Source: Diplodia intermedia (taxonomy: Eukaryota > Ascomycota > Dothideomycetes > Botryosphaeriales > Botryosphaeriaceae). From it: 64,000 nt of DNA. The stretch spans positions 124,001 to 188,000 of the forward strand of contig JAKEKT010000044.1 in NCBI GenBank assembly GCA_021495925.1, written 5' to 3'. The notes beneath the pieces were generated by a model that had not been told where the DNA came from, did no database searches, and saw nothing but the letters and a program-made list of their open reading frames with translations. Position 1 is the first letter of the stretch. Each line of letters starts with the position of its first letter. Below, in pieces: positions 41,742 to 52,550 of the stretch. Position numbers and translations under genes: made by a program.

Positions 41742-44700
41742 GCGCGATCGCCGCCAGAAACCGGGGTGTGCGAAAACCTCCAGATATACCCGCCGGCGAC
41801 TCGGGGGATGGAGTCGCGGTGGAGAGAGAGCAAGGGCCTGGACTGGGCCGAGAATAAAGGATAAATACGACCGCGCGCATGAAGCGCTATTCACTTGGAC
41901 GCGTTTTGGAGACGTCCGCACAGCTTTGGCGGACTGGACGGTGCGCGCGAGCTCAGCATAGGTTGCTGAGCATGGCGGCGCCCTTTGTTTGCGCCTGCGT
42001 TTTGCGAAGAGCTGGGAGTTGGCGGACCGCCCTGCAGTCGTGGGGTGGGACTGTGCGTAATGACCGCAAAGGATTGGGGGATTGATTCTCTTTTTTTAAT
42101 TGTTAAGATACCTGGAGTGGCCGCTCTGGCTCACAATGTACATTGTTTTACGCCATCCCGTCCGTTCTGTTCGCTTGCGTTGTTTCTCACTGCTTCAAGG
42201 CTCGGAGCGGCTCATGTCTTTGCACAGCAACGTATGGTCTCAAACGATGAAGCCGCAACGTAGTGTAGCATGCTGATACCATAGCCGCTCCTCCCGACTC
42301 CTCTGCACTGACTGGCGTTAGCATATACAAACCGAAGCACAACATACCTTCGACCGGGCAGCCCGACCGTCCCGCCCAGAACCCCGCCGTACATACCGAA
42401 CCACTGCTACACGCCGGCATCGCATCCCCCGACGGAACTAGCCAAACACGGTCCCAGCGCGAGACAGCACGCCTACCGACCCCATGTCCCTTCCCCCACC
42501 GACCCGACCTCCACGGCTATCGCGCACCGCACGGGGCCCCCCTCTCCCCCAGACCAGCTGTGCAAGACTCCACGGCAGCGTCGCCAGCCGCAAGGAGACA
42601 TCTCTGATCTGCCGCTACATACGCAGCCTCGAGCCAGCACGCCCGCTCGTCGTCTCCTCTCCGGCAAGTGTATGGGCTTCCGGCCCGCGGGAACGAACGA
42701 ACCCACACCGTGTGCAGGCAGAGCCGGTCGGCCGGTCGTGCAACCGTGGCATACAAACCCGCCAGCGCCAGCAGCGGCGGCGGCGGCGGCGGCGACAGCG
42801 TCACGGCCGCACGTGCAGACCGCGGCGCTCTGCCTGGGTGTGGTGTTCCTCCTTGGGCGCTGTTCTGCTGCTACTCCCGCGCTCAGGTGTCCCGGTGCGG
42901 TGGGTGGTTGTGCTGTTGTCGGCGGCGAGGGGGGCGGCAGACGGGAGACGGGAGACGGACGGTGTGCTCGAGTGCGCTGAGGTGGGCGGGCGGCGACGGG
43001 CGGCGGGCGCGGTGTGCGGCGGTCATGTCGGGCGGGCGGCGGCTATGTTGGGCACATGTTCGTTTGGGACGGCACCGCGGTTTCGCTACGGCAATATGCG
43101 TCGAAAGCCGCTGACGGCGGTGGCTGCGAAGTCAGTGTGGTGTCCCTACGATTGGAGGTGCGGCGCGTACGGAGGGGTGGCGCCGGCATGAGACTCAAGG
43201 GAGCGCGCTGTGGGCGTGTGTCGTCGGCGGGCGAAAAGTACACGATCTCCGCGCACGCGCGCGGGCGCGCGGCTGTGGACCACTTCCGCACGGTGTCGCG
43301 GGGCAGAGGCTTGCTGGAAGGTATCGTGCGCTCGCTCGTGAGGTGCTGCGGCCCAAGCGCGGTCCCGGGTGAGAAGAGCGGCGCGCCCCGACCAGCTGTT
43401 CGCGTGCGTCCGCGGCGGGCTCGGCGTCGGCGTCAGTGCTGTTCGGCGCAGTTGTGAGCTTGGATGAGGACGCGGATGGGATGGAAGGATGAAGGGGCGG
43501 TCTCGAGCTGAAACGTTTGCGCAGGGTAGAAGCTTCCGCGGAGGTTGTCCCTCGGGGTTCAGGCTTTGAGTTGAGCTCGACCAGACACTGCTGCTGGTGA
43601 GAGTGCAGGAGATCTCGGGCGCAACCGGGGAAAGGCGAGGATGACGCTGATCTGTGAGCAGTAGGAGTCACGGATCTGGAATGGAGGAATTGGCGTCGTC
43701 GACTCCTGGGGTGCCGCGTCGGACATGAGAGCTCACAGTACGCTAACCTCACCTGTTCCTCGACACGACGGAAGGCTTCCCATTTTGGACTAGCTCTCAA
43801 TCGTTGCTCCAGGCTTATAAGGTCTCCCTCCTCTGCTTTGCCTCTTCCTCTTTTCCTCTTCAAGCGCGCTCTTCAAAAAGCGTGCCATGCTTCTCTGTAT
43901 CCACCGCTGCATGCCTATGGGCGCAGTGGTAATTTTTGGAACCCTCAAGCCCAAAACTGGCTCCTCCGCCTTTTCGTCGAGACAAGATGACGCGCCTTGA
44001 GCGGGTCCTCGAGGAAGATCTGGAGCCGATGACCCTGGCGAAGCCCGCCCGCGGCGGCGACGACAGCCCTGCTATTCAGCCCGCGCATGGATGGCCGCCG
44101 ATGCCAATGTCCTGGCGGGCATAGTATTTCACCCGGCCTTTGTCCCCTCCACTCCTGTCCCTCTTCATGATCTCTATATGCTGCCATTCTTTGGAACGAG
44201 GAGCACCGCTGCCTCACATCTACATTCTTTTCGTCGAGCAGCTTGCCATGCACAGGCTCTGGAGGAAGAGTTGAATGTTCTGCACGTCGCTGGCGAGGTC
44301 GCGGGCGCTGCCCAGCTGCGGCAGACAGCGGGTTTGATCACCGTCGAGGTTTTCGTCGCCATTGCTATCGTCGCAACCGTCGCCGCCCCGCCGGGCTGGG
44401 CTGATGATGTCAGATCTACCGCCGAGCACAGAGTTTCCAGGAGGATCCCTACCTATGGCTGTACCCGCTGCTTGAGTCACGCAATGCGTTATCCCAGTGC
44501 GATGCGCATGCCCGCTGTCGCGATGTGCTGACCGCTTGCACTCCAGCTTGCGCGCGCAAGGCTATCCGCCGCCGCTGTGTTCCATCCAGGCAATTGAGCG
44601 TGAGCGCGATGGCCTCCGCTGCCACCAGCCCATGCTCCCGGCGTCCAGCAACTTCACGCTCGCGGTCCGTCCTGAACACGGCGGCCGACAGCTATCTACT

Positions 44701-46240
44701 ACCATGGGTGAACTCCACCAGCCTACCGGCGCTGCTCCACGGTGCACCTACGAGGAGAGCCTGCGGAAATGCCTCGCTGAGCAACACGGGAGACTCCTGG
44801 CATTCCTCCACCAGCAGCATGGTTACCGCACTCCGCCCGTGGCGCCTCCGCGCTAATTGTTCTGCTTGTATCCTCCGCGGTGTGAAGAAGCTCCTCGTGG
44901 GCAGTCCCATGGGCGGTCGGATAGCCTCGGCGGCTGGGAGAAGAGCGGATTCGGGCGGTGAAAGGTAAGAACGAAGCCTGGGTGGCTAATGACGGGACTC
45001 TGGCGGAGAGACAACGCAGTGGCGGCGGTGGAAAGCGGCCGCGCTAAATCAATCTGGCATATTGATGACATGATGGGCTGACGAGCTGGCGGGTTGGCGG
45101 TTCTGGTTACAGCGGGCTGCGTGGTGTTGCAGGTACAGAGCCAGGCGCGCCCACGAGCGAGAGCTCAGCCGACAGCAGCGATGACCGCAGGCATTCCGCT
45201 CACTCACAAGGCTCTCTGAGGCAGTCCGCTGGCCGGTCCCACATGCTTGCGGTTCTTATGCCATGCTACGGACGGACCCGCACAAGGGCTACATGCTCTG
45301 AGACGGCGGCGCTCATGCGGGCGCACGCCCTCAATGTTCGACCTCTACCACCAGCCGGGAGGCAGCGCGACCTCAGTTTAGAGACACCGCAACACTGAAG
45401 CTTGGTAACGCCACGGCTCAGTACTCCACTGCACGTAGCCCAGCTGCTCTACAGGCGTAGCTGGAGCAAAAGCTGCCGCAAGATGCGGACGTTGGACAAA
45501 CACCATGACACGCGCCATATGAAAGCTCCTCTGGACATGGGACTGCGACCTCTTTGGCCTAAGCCACCTCCGCTAGACTTGAATTCCTCCGGGCCTCCTC
45601 GTCTGCTACGGAAGCTGCATTGCATACCCAGCTGGAAGCCAGCCAGCCCGGCTAGTGAGCGTGAGGCTTGCTTCGTCTCCATAGAGGCCCCGGTAAATTA
45701 CCAGTCTGGCTCACACCACAGGGAGTCGCTACCGCAGGCCCAGCCAGCCGACTGATCCGGGAAGAGCTCGACTGGCCCATGGCGCGGGTGCGCTGCTTGG
45801 CCGCCGGCAGATACTGGGTTGTGCCTTCCTGCCGCGCGCGCAACTTCCCTCTCCGCCACCGTTTACGTCAGCGCCCACACGGCCAACTGGCCGAATTGTC
45901 CAACAATCCGCACGAACACCTTTACCTCTTCATCAACCTCTTCATCCACCCAATCTACTGGGAGCAACCTACGCCTATCTCGAGCACGGCTTTCCCTGAC
46001 GAATTCAGCCGTGAGTGGCACAGTGTTTGATCCCCCGCTTACCCGCATCGGTGCCCTTGCTTCCCCACCATCTCACTCTGCTTGAAGCCTAAGCAGCCCC
46101 CTTCCGTCCTGATCCCAAGTACTGCACATATACTGACTCTGACACCCGGAACTAGTCACCGGTCACTGAGAACTGCAACCTTTTCTTTCCACATCACTTC
46201 TCACTTTCGACACCCATCAGAAACTCTTCAGTCATCAATC
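41742..46240. other. Long stretch without a convincing gene
   Basis: GC-rich, with many frames open on both strands (for example 42484-43191 plus and 43195-43863 minus) that lack domains and good starts. A GGC triplet run lies at 42776-42793. The frame at 43195-43863 contains a possible intron, but its first codon is TTG, so it was not called. The leader of the next gene occupies the last 150 bases. Confidence 0.35.
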
Positions 46241-47624
46241 ATGCCGCCGAAGAAGAACAAGCGTGGCGCCCCATGGGCCGCAATCAATGCCAGAAAAGAA
46301 CAATTGGAGCGGGCGAGAGTACACAAGGAACTCCAAGCGCAGCGCGCTGCCGCCGAGGCCGCCCGTGGGGATGCTCCAAGCATGGTCCCGGATGTTCAGC
46401 ATGCCCCAATGCCTCCGCCGCCATCTCCGATGGATTGGGAGGCCGGCCCTGCCTCAGGCACCAGAGCCAACCGAATGGGCATTCACATCTTCGCCACGAG
46501 CTCAGGCGCAATGGTAAGTCTGACCTGAGCCCTTGACACTCCCAGCTGTGTTCCCTTCTGCTGCTGACACTCTCCAAAGTACGGAGTTGGTGAGGACATG
46601 GAATCGGCTCGCGCCGAGATCACTGCACAGCATGAAAAGCGCCAGGCCGAGGCAGCGGCCGTGGCGCTACAGAAGTTGTCTCAGGACGACTCGTACAACA
46701 ATTCCCCACCTGAGGTTGTCGCCGCCATGGATCGTCAGCGCAAGCGGCAAGGTGGGATCTTCATGCCGGTTTCCTTTCTTCCACCATCAACCCAAGGTGC
46801 CAACGAAATGGCCCATCCGGGCACCCCATACGTCCTCAGCACCCCTCCTCCCGCTCGTAACACGAGCAGCACGATGGGCTCGTTCACTGGGGCATCAACC
46901 TCAAGTGGGCTTCCAATGTTTCCTTCATCAGGACGGGCTCGCCGCCCGATCCACCAGCCGCAATTCCGTGACTTGACACCGCCCAGGATCGATGAGGAGA
47001 GTAGGCCGGCGCCTTCCACTCCCCGGCCCACATACTATACCAATCCTCATCACGGCCCATCACGCTACGGCGGCTGGTTTGAGCACAACCAGCGTACCTC
47101 GAACGATGCTTACCCATCGACTCCCCAGCGTGTCCTTGAGCCGCAGACGCAGACTGTATGGCCCCAGATGAAGCCCCGTCAGCCAGGCTTGTCCTCCGAA
47201 CGTGATCCCTTAATGACTCCGACAAAGAAGTCGAAGCACGCTCCGCCGGAGGATGACGATGACGATGGTTCAGAATGGTGTGCAGCCCCTGTCCCCAAAA
47301 GCAATCAACAAGATGAGACTGATGTTGGAAAGCGCGTCGTTGCTCATGTCGATGTCGTCCGGAACCAGCCCGACTCAGTTCGTCTGAGCAACTCGCCCAT
47401 CGTGTCCAATGCAAGCTTGTCAGTCAAGTCGAAGCGAAAGGCTATGGATGACATGGACAAAGACATCAATGACACGGTACACAAGAAGCATCGCTCAGGT
47501 ACTCCTTCTTACTCGGTCAGTCTCCCTGCCTTGTTTGCATTGCACGGCGTACTAACGCGAGAAGCAGACCAACAGCTTCGCCAACGATATTCTCTACGCT
47601 CGAGAGCTCTTCAGCGGTTCGTAA
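46241..47624 (+). CDS. Hypothetical nuclear-type protein, 421 aa, three exons
   Basis: Function not recognised. Exons 46241-46513, 46580-47515 and 47568-47624. All junctions are GT-AG, with a CTAAC branch site in intron 2, and the joined length is exactly 422 codons. Reading through intron 2 would give a longer frame ending at 47698, but the spliced end (TNSFANDILYARELFSG) looks more protein-like. The start is lysine-rich (MPPKKNKRGAPW), followed by a charged Ala/Glu/Arg helix, then a long Pro/Ser/Thr-rich disordered centre. TPTKKSKH and KSKRK motifs could be nuclear localisation signals, and there is an acidic DDDDD run. No enzyme motif was seen. The nuclear assignment is inference. Confidence 0.7.
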
Positions 47625-48028
47625 ACAATAACTACAGACGACATACTGCATATTTCAAGGACGAGTACTCTTTACATTTGCAGATGCGGTTTACCTAATG
47701 CTGGGACGGGTCACGATCGAAGGACATGAAGCTTACGGATGGTCAACATGGACAGCTACTGGCAGGAATTTGCGTTTGCTTTGACTTCACACATGTATGC
47801 ACATAGCTTGCTCTCTCTTGCTGATTCACGACAAAGCAATGCAAAAAACGGACGGTTCATTCTTAAGATCATCTTGCATTCGTGACCATTCGTGAATATC
47901 TATGATGATCCGCCATCCCACCTTCCTGACCTTCTGAATATTAAAGAACTTGTTAAACCCCCCGAAGCCTTCACATCCCTCCCCCCTCCATCCTCAGCGG
48001 AGTCCTTCATGAGCACGCAAATGCCGAA
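47625..48028. other. Convergent intergenic region
   Basis: 3' ends of the flanking plus- and minus-strand genes meet here. AT-rich stretches suited to polyadenylation; no gene seen. Confidence 0.4.
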
Positions 48029-49267
48029 TTACTTGCCACCCTTGGGCGAAGCCGCCCAGTTGACGGACTTGTTGCCCGGAGCAGCCTCGGCGAACGAGGC
48101 AGCGAAGACGTCATCCTCGGCGAAGGCGCCGCCGACGTGGATGTTCTGGTTGTTGGCGGCGAAGTTGGCGGCGTTGGCGCCGGCGCCGGCGCCGTGGGCG
48201 GGACTGTTGCCTAGCGGGTAAGCAGGGTACGTGAAATCGTGAGGGACGGGGGCTTCGTCTGAGCCGCTGTTGTCCACGACGGTACCGTTGGCGCCGTTGC
48301 CGTTGGCGTTGCCGGCGTTGGAAGCGGGGGCGGCAGCGGGCGAGGTGGCAGGACCAGCAGGGGCAGTGGGCGAGGCGGCAGGAGCAGCAGCGGCAGGCTG
48401 GGTAGCAGGACCAGCAGCCGCAGGCTGGGTAGCAGCAGCAGCGGGCGAGGCGACAGGAGCAGCGGGCTCATTGGTCGCAGCAGCAGGGGCGGGCTCGGTA
48501 GGAGCAGGAGCAGCAGCAGCGGCCTCGGCGGCAGCAGGAGCGCTAGCAGCCAGAGCAGCATTGGCAGCTTCACCAGCGGGCATAGCACTAGCCGTCGCCG
48601 CCTCAGTGTTGACAACCGCCGGAGCGGGACCATCGCCAGACTTGTTGTTCCTCGTATGGCCGACCTTGAACCGCATACCGGCACCGCGCGGGCCGTGGAC
48701 GACACGAGAGCTGGACGGGCTGCCACCGCCGGCGTTGGGGAGCTGCTGGCCGTCGGTGGTGGTCGAGGGGGCGGCGGTAGAGCGGCCGCCGGTAGACGGC
48801 GATGCGGCGGTCGTCGTAGCAGCAGCAGAGCGAGTAGCGGCGCGAGTTGTCGTCGAAGAGCGAAGAGCGGAGCGAGCAGCGGTGGTCGACGAGCGTCCGG
48901 CGGTGGTGGTAGGCGTGGGCGAGCCGTTGTTCAGCATGCGGTCGACCTCCGAGCCGGCGTCCGCGACGGTGGATCCGTTGTCTGCGTCAGCTCCGCCGCC
49001 GCCAGCACCGCCCGCCTGCGCTTCCTCCTCGTCTCTCTTTCGCTGCTCGGCGCGTTCACGGTGGCTCGGACCGGGAGGGAGGCGGGCGCCGAAGAGGAAG
49101 TACTTGCGCCGGCCGCGGCGCTCGCGCACGAAGGCGGTCTGCGTCGGGTGCCGGCGGCTGTGCGAGCTGCCGGGGCGCAGGAAGTACCACTTGCAGCAGA
49201 AGAAGACGGCGAGGGCGGTCAGCAGGCTGAAGAGCATGACGAGGAATATGATTATGTTGTTGCGCAT
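48029..49267 (-). CDS. Single-pass membrane protein with Ala/Pro/Thr-rich tail, 412 aa
   Basis: Function not recognised. Single exon, ATG at 49267. Residues 4-26 (IIIFLVMLFSLLTALAVFFC) form one strong membrane segment right at the N-terminus, followed by a CCKWYFLRPG turn. A basic region with RERRGRRKYFLFGARLPPGP comes next, then about 330 residues of low complexity dominated by Ala, Thr, Pro, Ser and Gly. The end is NWAASPKGGK. The layout suggests a membrane anchor with a long disordered cytosolic or wall-facing tail. The N-terminus could instead be a signal anchor; no cleavage site is evident. The repetitive Ala/Pro part makes alternate frames look open, but this strand has the anchor and a proper ATG. 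Confidence 0.7.
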   Translation of the reverse strand: MRNNIIIFLVMLFSLLTALAVFFCCKWYFLRPGSSHSRRHPTQTAFVRERRGRRKYFLFGARLPPGPSHRERAEQRKRDEEEAQAGGAGGGGADADNGSTVADAGSEVDRMLNNGSPTPTTTAGRSSTTAARSALRSSTTTRAATRSAAATTTAASPSTGGRSTAAPSTTTDGQQLPNAGGGSPSSSRVVHGPRGAGMRFKVGHTRNNKSGDGPAPAVVNTEAATASAMPAGEAANAALAASAPAAAEAAAAAPAPTEPAPAAATNEPAAPVASPAAAATQPAAAGPATQPAAAAPAASPTAPAGPATSPAAAPASNAGNANGNGANGTVVDNSGSDEAPVPHDFTYPAYPLGNSPAHGAGAGANAANFAANNQNIHVGGAFAEDDVFAASFAEAAPGNKSVNWAASPKGGK

Positions 49268-49984
49268 CTTTGCGGTTGGGGCGTGCGGTGGATAAGACGG
49301 GTTTTGTGGGTTGTTTGCGTGGGGTTTGGGTGGAACGGAGGGACGGATTGTGCGCGTGCGTGTCTGCGGCTGGAGATCTGCGAAAGCGGCGCGGTCAGTG
49401 AGGTTCTGGCTGGAGGTGGAGGAGGTGGAAGAAGAGGAGTTGGTGGATGGGCTCGTAGAGGGTTTGGCGTACTCTGCTTTGCGTTGAATCTCTGTGAGCG
49501 CGAGTGCGGGATGACACGAGCGACTTTAGCGGAGCGCGGTGCGAGCTTGGTGCTGGCGTGGTGCAGTCGTGGCGCAAACGGAGTGAGCGTGCGGTGATGT
49601 TGTGGTTTGGGTGACGAGGAAGATCTGGGGAGGTGTTTATGGGCGCGACGCGGCCGCGCGCGGGTGGCGGGAGCGTCTTCACCTGCGCAAGCACCCCCCG
49701 CGCGCACGCCGGCCAACTCTCATTAGGCCGGGCGGTCCTTTCTAGAAATCAAGATGTTCTATGGATGTGCGCTTTCGCTGTGCCAAACCGCCCAGTATCT
49801 GCTTGGACGGGCTTCGCCTTGGTCAGCTTCATCTTCCTCGTGGCATGCGGTCACTTTGGGTCTACTTGTCGCCTTTTCATGATCGCCCACAAAGTTTCGG
49901 CCCTGGCGGTCCAAGATCTGTCTGACTCAAGGAGCTGGTAGCCCTATGTGTGCGTTGGAATCCCCAGGGCAGCAATCTCATGAT

Positions 49985-50675
49985 TTCCAAACGCGCGCAC
50001 GACTGGAAGATCTGCCTTCATCATGATGCTGATCTCTAGCTACTAAATGCCGATACGCCCCAAGCTTTTAACGCTGTACGCTCTGTCTGCGCCATACTTT
50101 GCAGGGTCAGCTTGGGCGACCTTGGTCTCGCTTCGCTTCCTTTTCATCGTAGCATGCGGAGCATGCGGCCACTCTATAGCTGGAATCCATTTTCTCATGC
50201 TCATGCCGCAACTTCTGACCTTATCGCGAAACACCATAACTGACTCAGAGATCCGACTGTTACCAGGACCAAGAAAGACGTCCGCGCTTTCAACAAGACG
50301 GGGCAGAAGATCATCACTCACTCCAAAGAGGAGTATGTCAAGGCCATGCCGCGGCAGGCTGGGAACGAAGACGACGATTTCTCCGACAGCTACAACTATC
50401 AAACGAGCGAGGAGCCCGAAGAGCAGCGCGTCGCGGGCCCGAGTAACAGCGGGCAAAAGACGCCGCCTCCGAAGGCGCCAGCCCCAGTGCCGTCAACTCC
50501 AGCACCGCCGCACGTTCAACCCGCACCCCTGATGGCGCGGGCTCCGCGTGCCGAGAAACCTCCTACCCAGTAGACGAGGAACTGTAGGCGGGTTTTGCAA
50601 CAGCAATGTCATGGTCACACGGCATTCCAAACGTGCGACTGGAAGATCTGCCGCCAGCATGATACTGGCCTCCTT
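49985..50675. repeat. Diverged direct repeat pair flanking a short coding exon
   Basis: TTCCAAACG followed by GCACGACTGGAAGATCTGCC (about 49986-50017) recurs as TTCCAAACG then TGCGACTGGAAGATCTGCC (about 50627-50654), both followed by a similar CATGATRCTG block. A second pair (around GCATGCGG and CCACT, 49840-49856 and 50152-50173) lies inside. The segment has been duplicated locally and has drifted. Confidence 0.65.
50244..50573 (+). CDS. Coding-like exon, 3' part of an unresolved gene
   Basis: Frame open from 50244 to the stop at 50573. It reads TKKDVRAFNKTGQKIITHSK, then EEYVKAMPRQ, then an acidic stretch (NEDDDFSDSYNYQ), and ends Pro-rich (APAPVPSTPAPPHVQPAP). The composition is that of a real protein, but the only ATG in frame (50346) is late. 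An upstream exon joined near 50265 (TTACCAG) is likely, though I could not find it with confidence. It may be a fragment within a duplicated segment. Confidence 0.4.
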   Translation, partial: LRDPTVTRTKKDVRAFNKTGQKIITHSKEEYVKAMPRQAGNEDDDFSDSYNYQTSEEPEEQRVAGPSNSGQKTPPPKAPAPVPSTPAPPHVQPAPLMARAPRAEKPPTQ

Positions 50676-50939
50676 CTGTTCACTGACGAGGCACCCAAAA
50701 CTCTCTACCGTGATCTGGACCACACTCTACAGAGGTCTTCCACATTACCTGTCTGCAGCTGTGAATCTTCATGGTTGGCCTTCACCTCTCACAGAATGAT
50801 CTGACACTTCGCAAGCGGGTTTTCAGCATTAGTTTAGCAAAGCATCGATTGCATATTGACCCGTAAAGCATATATCCAAAGAAGGGAGACTGTCCAAGTG
50901 CTGCCTGATATCAAGCAGCCCAACCAGTAAAGGAAAAAG

Positions 50940-51256
50940 TGAAGAAGCAAACACCAAACCCATCAGTGGCAGAAGATGACCTGCCCTTGCTCAGAAAATC
51001 CATCATCAAGTGCAAATCCAGTATCCGGTCTTCGGCGGTGACGAGTTCCAGCTTGTTGCTCACCACCTGAGCGGAAGAGCCGACTCGGTCGATGCCATAG
51101 CCAGACTGGAAGAAATAGCAAACACCAAAGCCACCAGAAAGAAAATATGCCGTGCCTAATCAATAAACTCCATCATTCTCATGCTCCCTCGACAGCTGCA
51201 GTGTATCAAAGCCGTGCTCACCAGCTGAGCGGCGGACGCGACTCAGCCGACTTGCT
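50940..51256. repeat. Tandem duplication copying the 3' end of the next gene
   Basis: AGCAAACACCAAA occurs at 50946 and 51117, and TGCTCACC followed by CTGAGCGG at 51057 and 51215, so two diverged copies lie about 160-170 bp apart. The right copy contains the last codons of the minus-strand gene at 51218-51661. The left copy is therefore an untranslated duplicate of that gene end. Confidence 0.7.
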
Positions 51257-51661
51257 GCGATTCTTCTTGGCAGCCTTCGGATCCATGAAGTCGGGCAAGC
51301 GGCCGTTGAGGACGCCGATGCTGTCGGCCGACGTCTGGCGGTGCAAGTTGACGCGGCTGTTGTTGGACGGCTGCGTGCTGGTCAGGCTGTTGCTGCGAGC
51401 GCTGCGGCGGCCGCCGCCGGTGTGCAGCGAGTTCATGCTGGATTGCGATCGCATGCTCCTGCCCGCCCCCTGTGCGCGCCCGAGCTCCGCCAGCTCGAAT
51501 GATGTTAGTGAGCTGTTGTTGTGTCGTCCCACGCCTGTGATGTCGTCCATGCTGTTGGCTTGTTGGAAGGCGCGGTACAGCATGTACCCGAAGCCGACGA
51601 CGAACATCAGGCCGAAAATGACGGCGCCGGCGATGACGGATGCGAGAAGCTCGGGTCTCAT
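51218..51661 (-). CDS. Single-pass membrane protein with Ser/Arg-rich tail, 147 aa
   Basis: Function not recognised. Single exon, ATG at 51661. MRPELLASV is followed by a hydrophobic segment (IAGAVIFGLMFVVGFGYMLY, residues 10-29). A polar tail rich in Ser, Asn and Arg follows (RSMRSQSSMNS, RRSARSNS and SADSIG, which resemble kinase target sites) and ends in ESRPPLSW. The membrane-anchor-plus-disordered-tail layout resembles the 412-residue neighbour but without clear sequence likeness. The frame extends upstream without another good start, and the chosen ATG precedes the membrane segment directly. Its 3' end is duplicated just outside the gene. Confidence 0.6.
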   Translation of the reverse strand: MRPELLASVIAGAVIFGLMFVVGFGYMLYRAFQQANSMDDITGVGRHNNSSLTSFELAELGRAQGAGRSMRSQSSMNSLHTGGGRRSARSNSLTSTQPSNNSRVNLHRQTSADSIGVLNGRLPDFMDPKAAKKNRSKSAESRPPLSW

Positions 51662-52550
51662 GGTGGTTATGGGTGTTGGAAAGGGGGTTGGTGTGTTGTC
51701 GTGGGTGATGGAGTGGGGTTTGGGTTTGTCGAAGGAGGTGGTTTTGACTGTGGAAAGTTGGATGGTTGCAGAGAGCCGGAAAGTTAGATGGTGAGAAGTG
51801 TTGATTGAAATTTGAAGGCGGGTGACGATTATTCGGTAGAGTGTAGGTGGGTTGAAGGATGAAGAGGAAGCAGGAAGGGTGGTCAGGCTTATAAGGGCTG
51901 TATGGAGGAGAGTGCAGCACGGACAAATTGTCGGCGCGGTTGAGGCGCAGTCGGGTGTTAGGTCTACGGTGCCAACTTTTTGGGTATGCTGAAGCATTCA
52001 CCTCATGCCGTTGCTCATCTTTCACCATGTGGTGCCAATTTGCGTATGACATTCAGCCTTCCTCGTCGTCCAAGCCCGTGTTGGGCATGGGTTTCTTCTC
52101 GAAAGGTAGGGCGTAGAGGAAAAGGAGGAAAGTGCTTTGCAACATGATAACCATGTAGGAACTCCATAGCCCTGTTGAGAGTGTCAATGGCTTTGATTTT
52201 GTTGCCAATGAGAGCAAGCCCGAAGGTCGGCTTAACGGAGCATTTGCTAGATATAGTAGATCACCAATTATAATTCTTCATGTTGCTGATGGGCATGGAA
52301 GGTTGGTGCAATCATGATACACAAATTCAAAAAGTACACTTCACGACAGATCAGGGGAGGTATTTAAATGCAGAAAACCACCAACTCCAATATATGCAAG
52401 TATCAAACCAAGCTATGTTTTCCAAACAGTGCCTATCACGCACTGATATCCAAACAGTACTATCCAAAGAATACTGATCACGCACCGCTGTCTAAACAGT
52501 GTAATCTAAATTGTGCCCCAAATCAATGATTGTATGGACCTTGGCAACGA
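51662..52550. other. Intergenic region with short degenerate repeats
   Basis: AT-rich, no gene. Around 52420-52502 the motif YCAAACAGT recurs three to four times, interleaved with ATCACGCAC. This is a small degenerate tandem array. Confidence 0.45.

Noticed and set aside
42484..43191. 235-codon plus-strand frame
   Set aside because: Arg/Gly-rich, overlaps several other open frames in GC-rich DNA, no splice or start support.
43195..43863. 222-codon minus-strand frame with a possible intron
   Set aside because: Starts with TTG, no ATG nearby, no recognised domain; composition alone is not enough.
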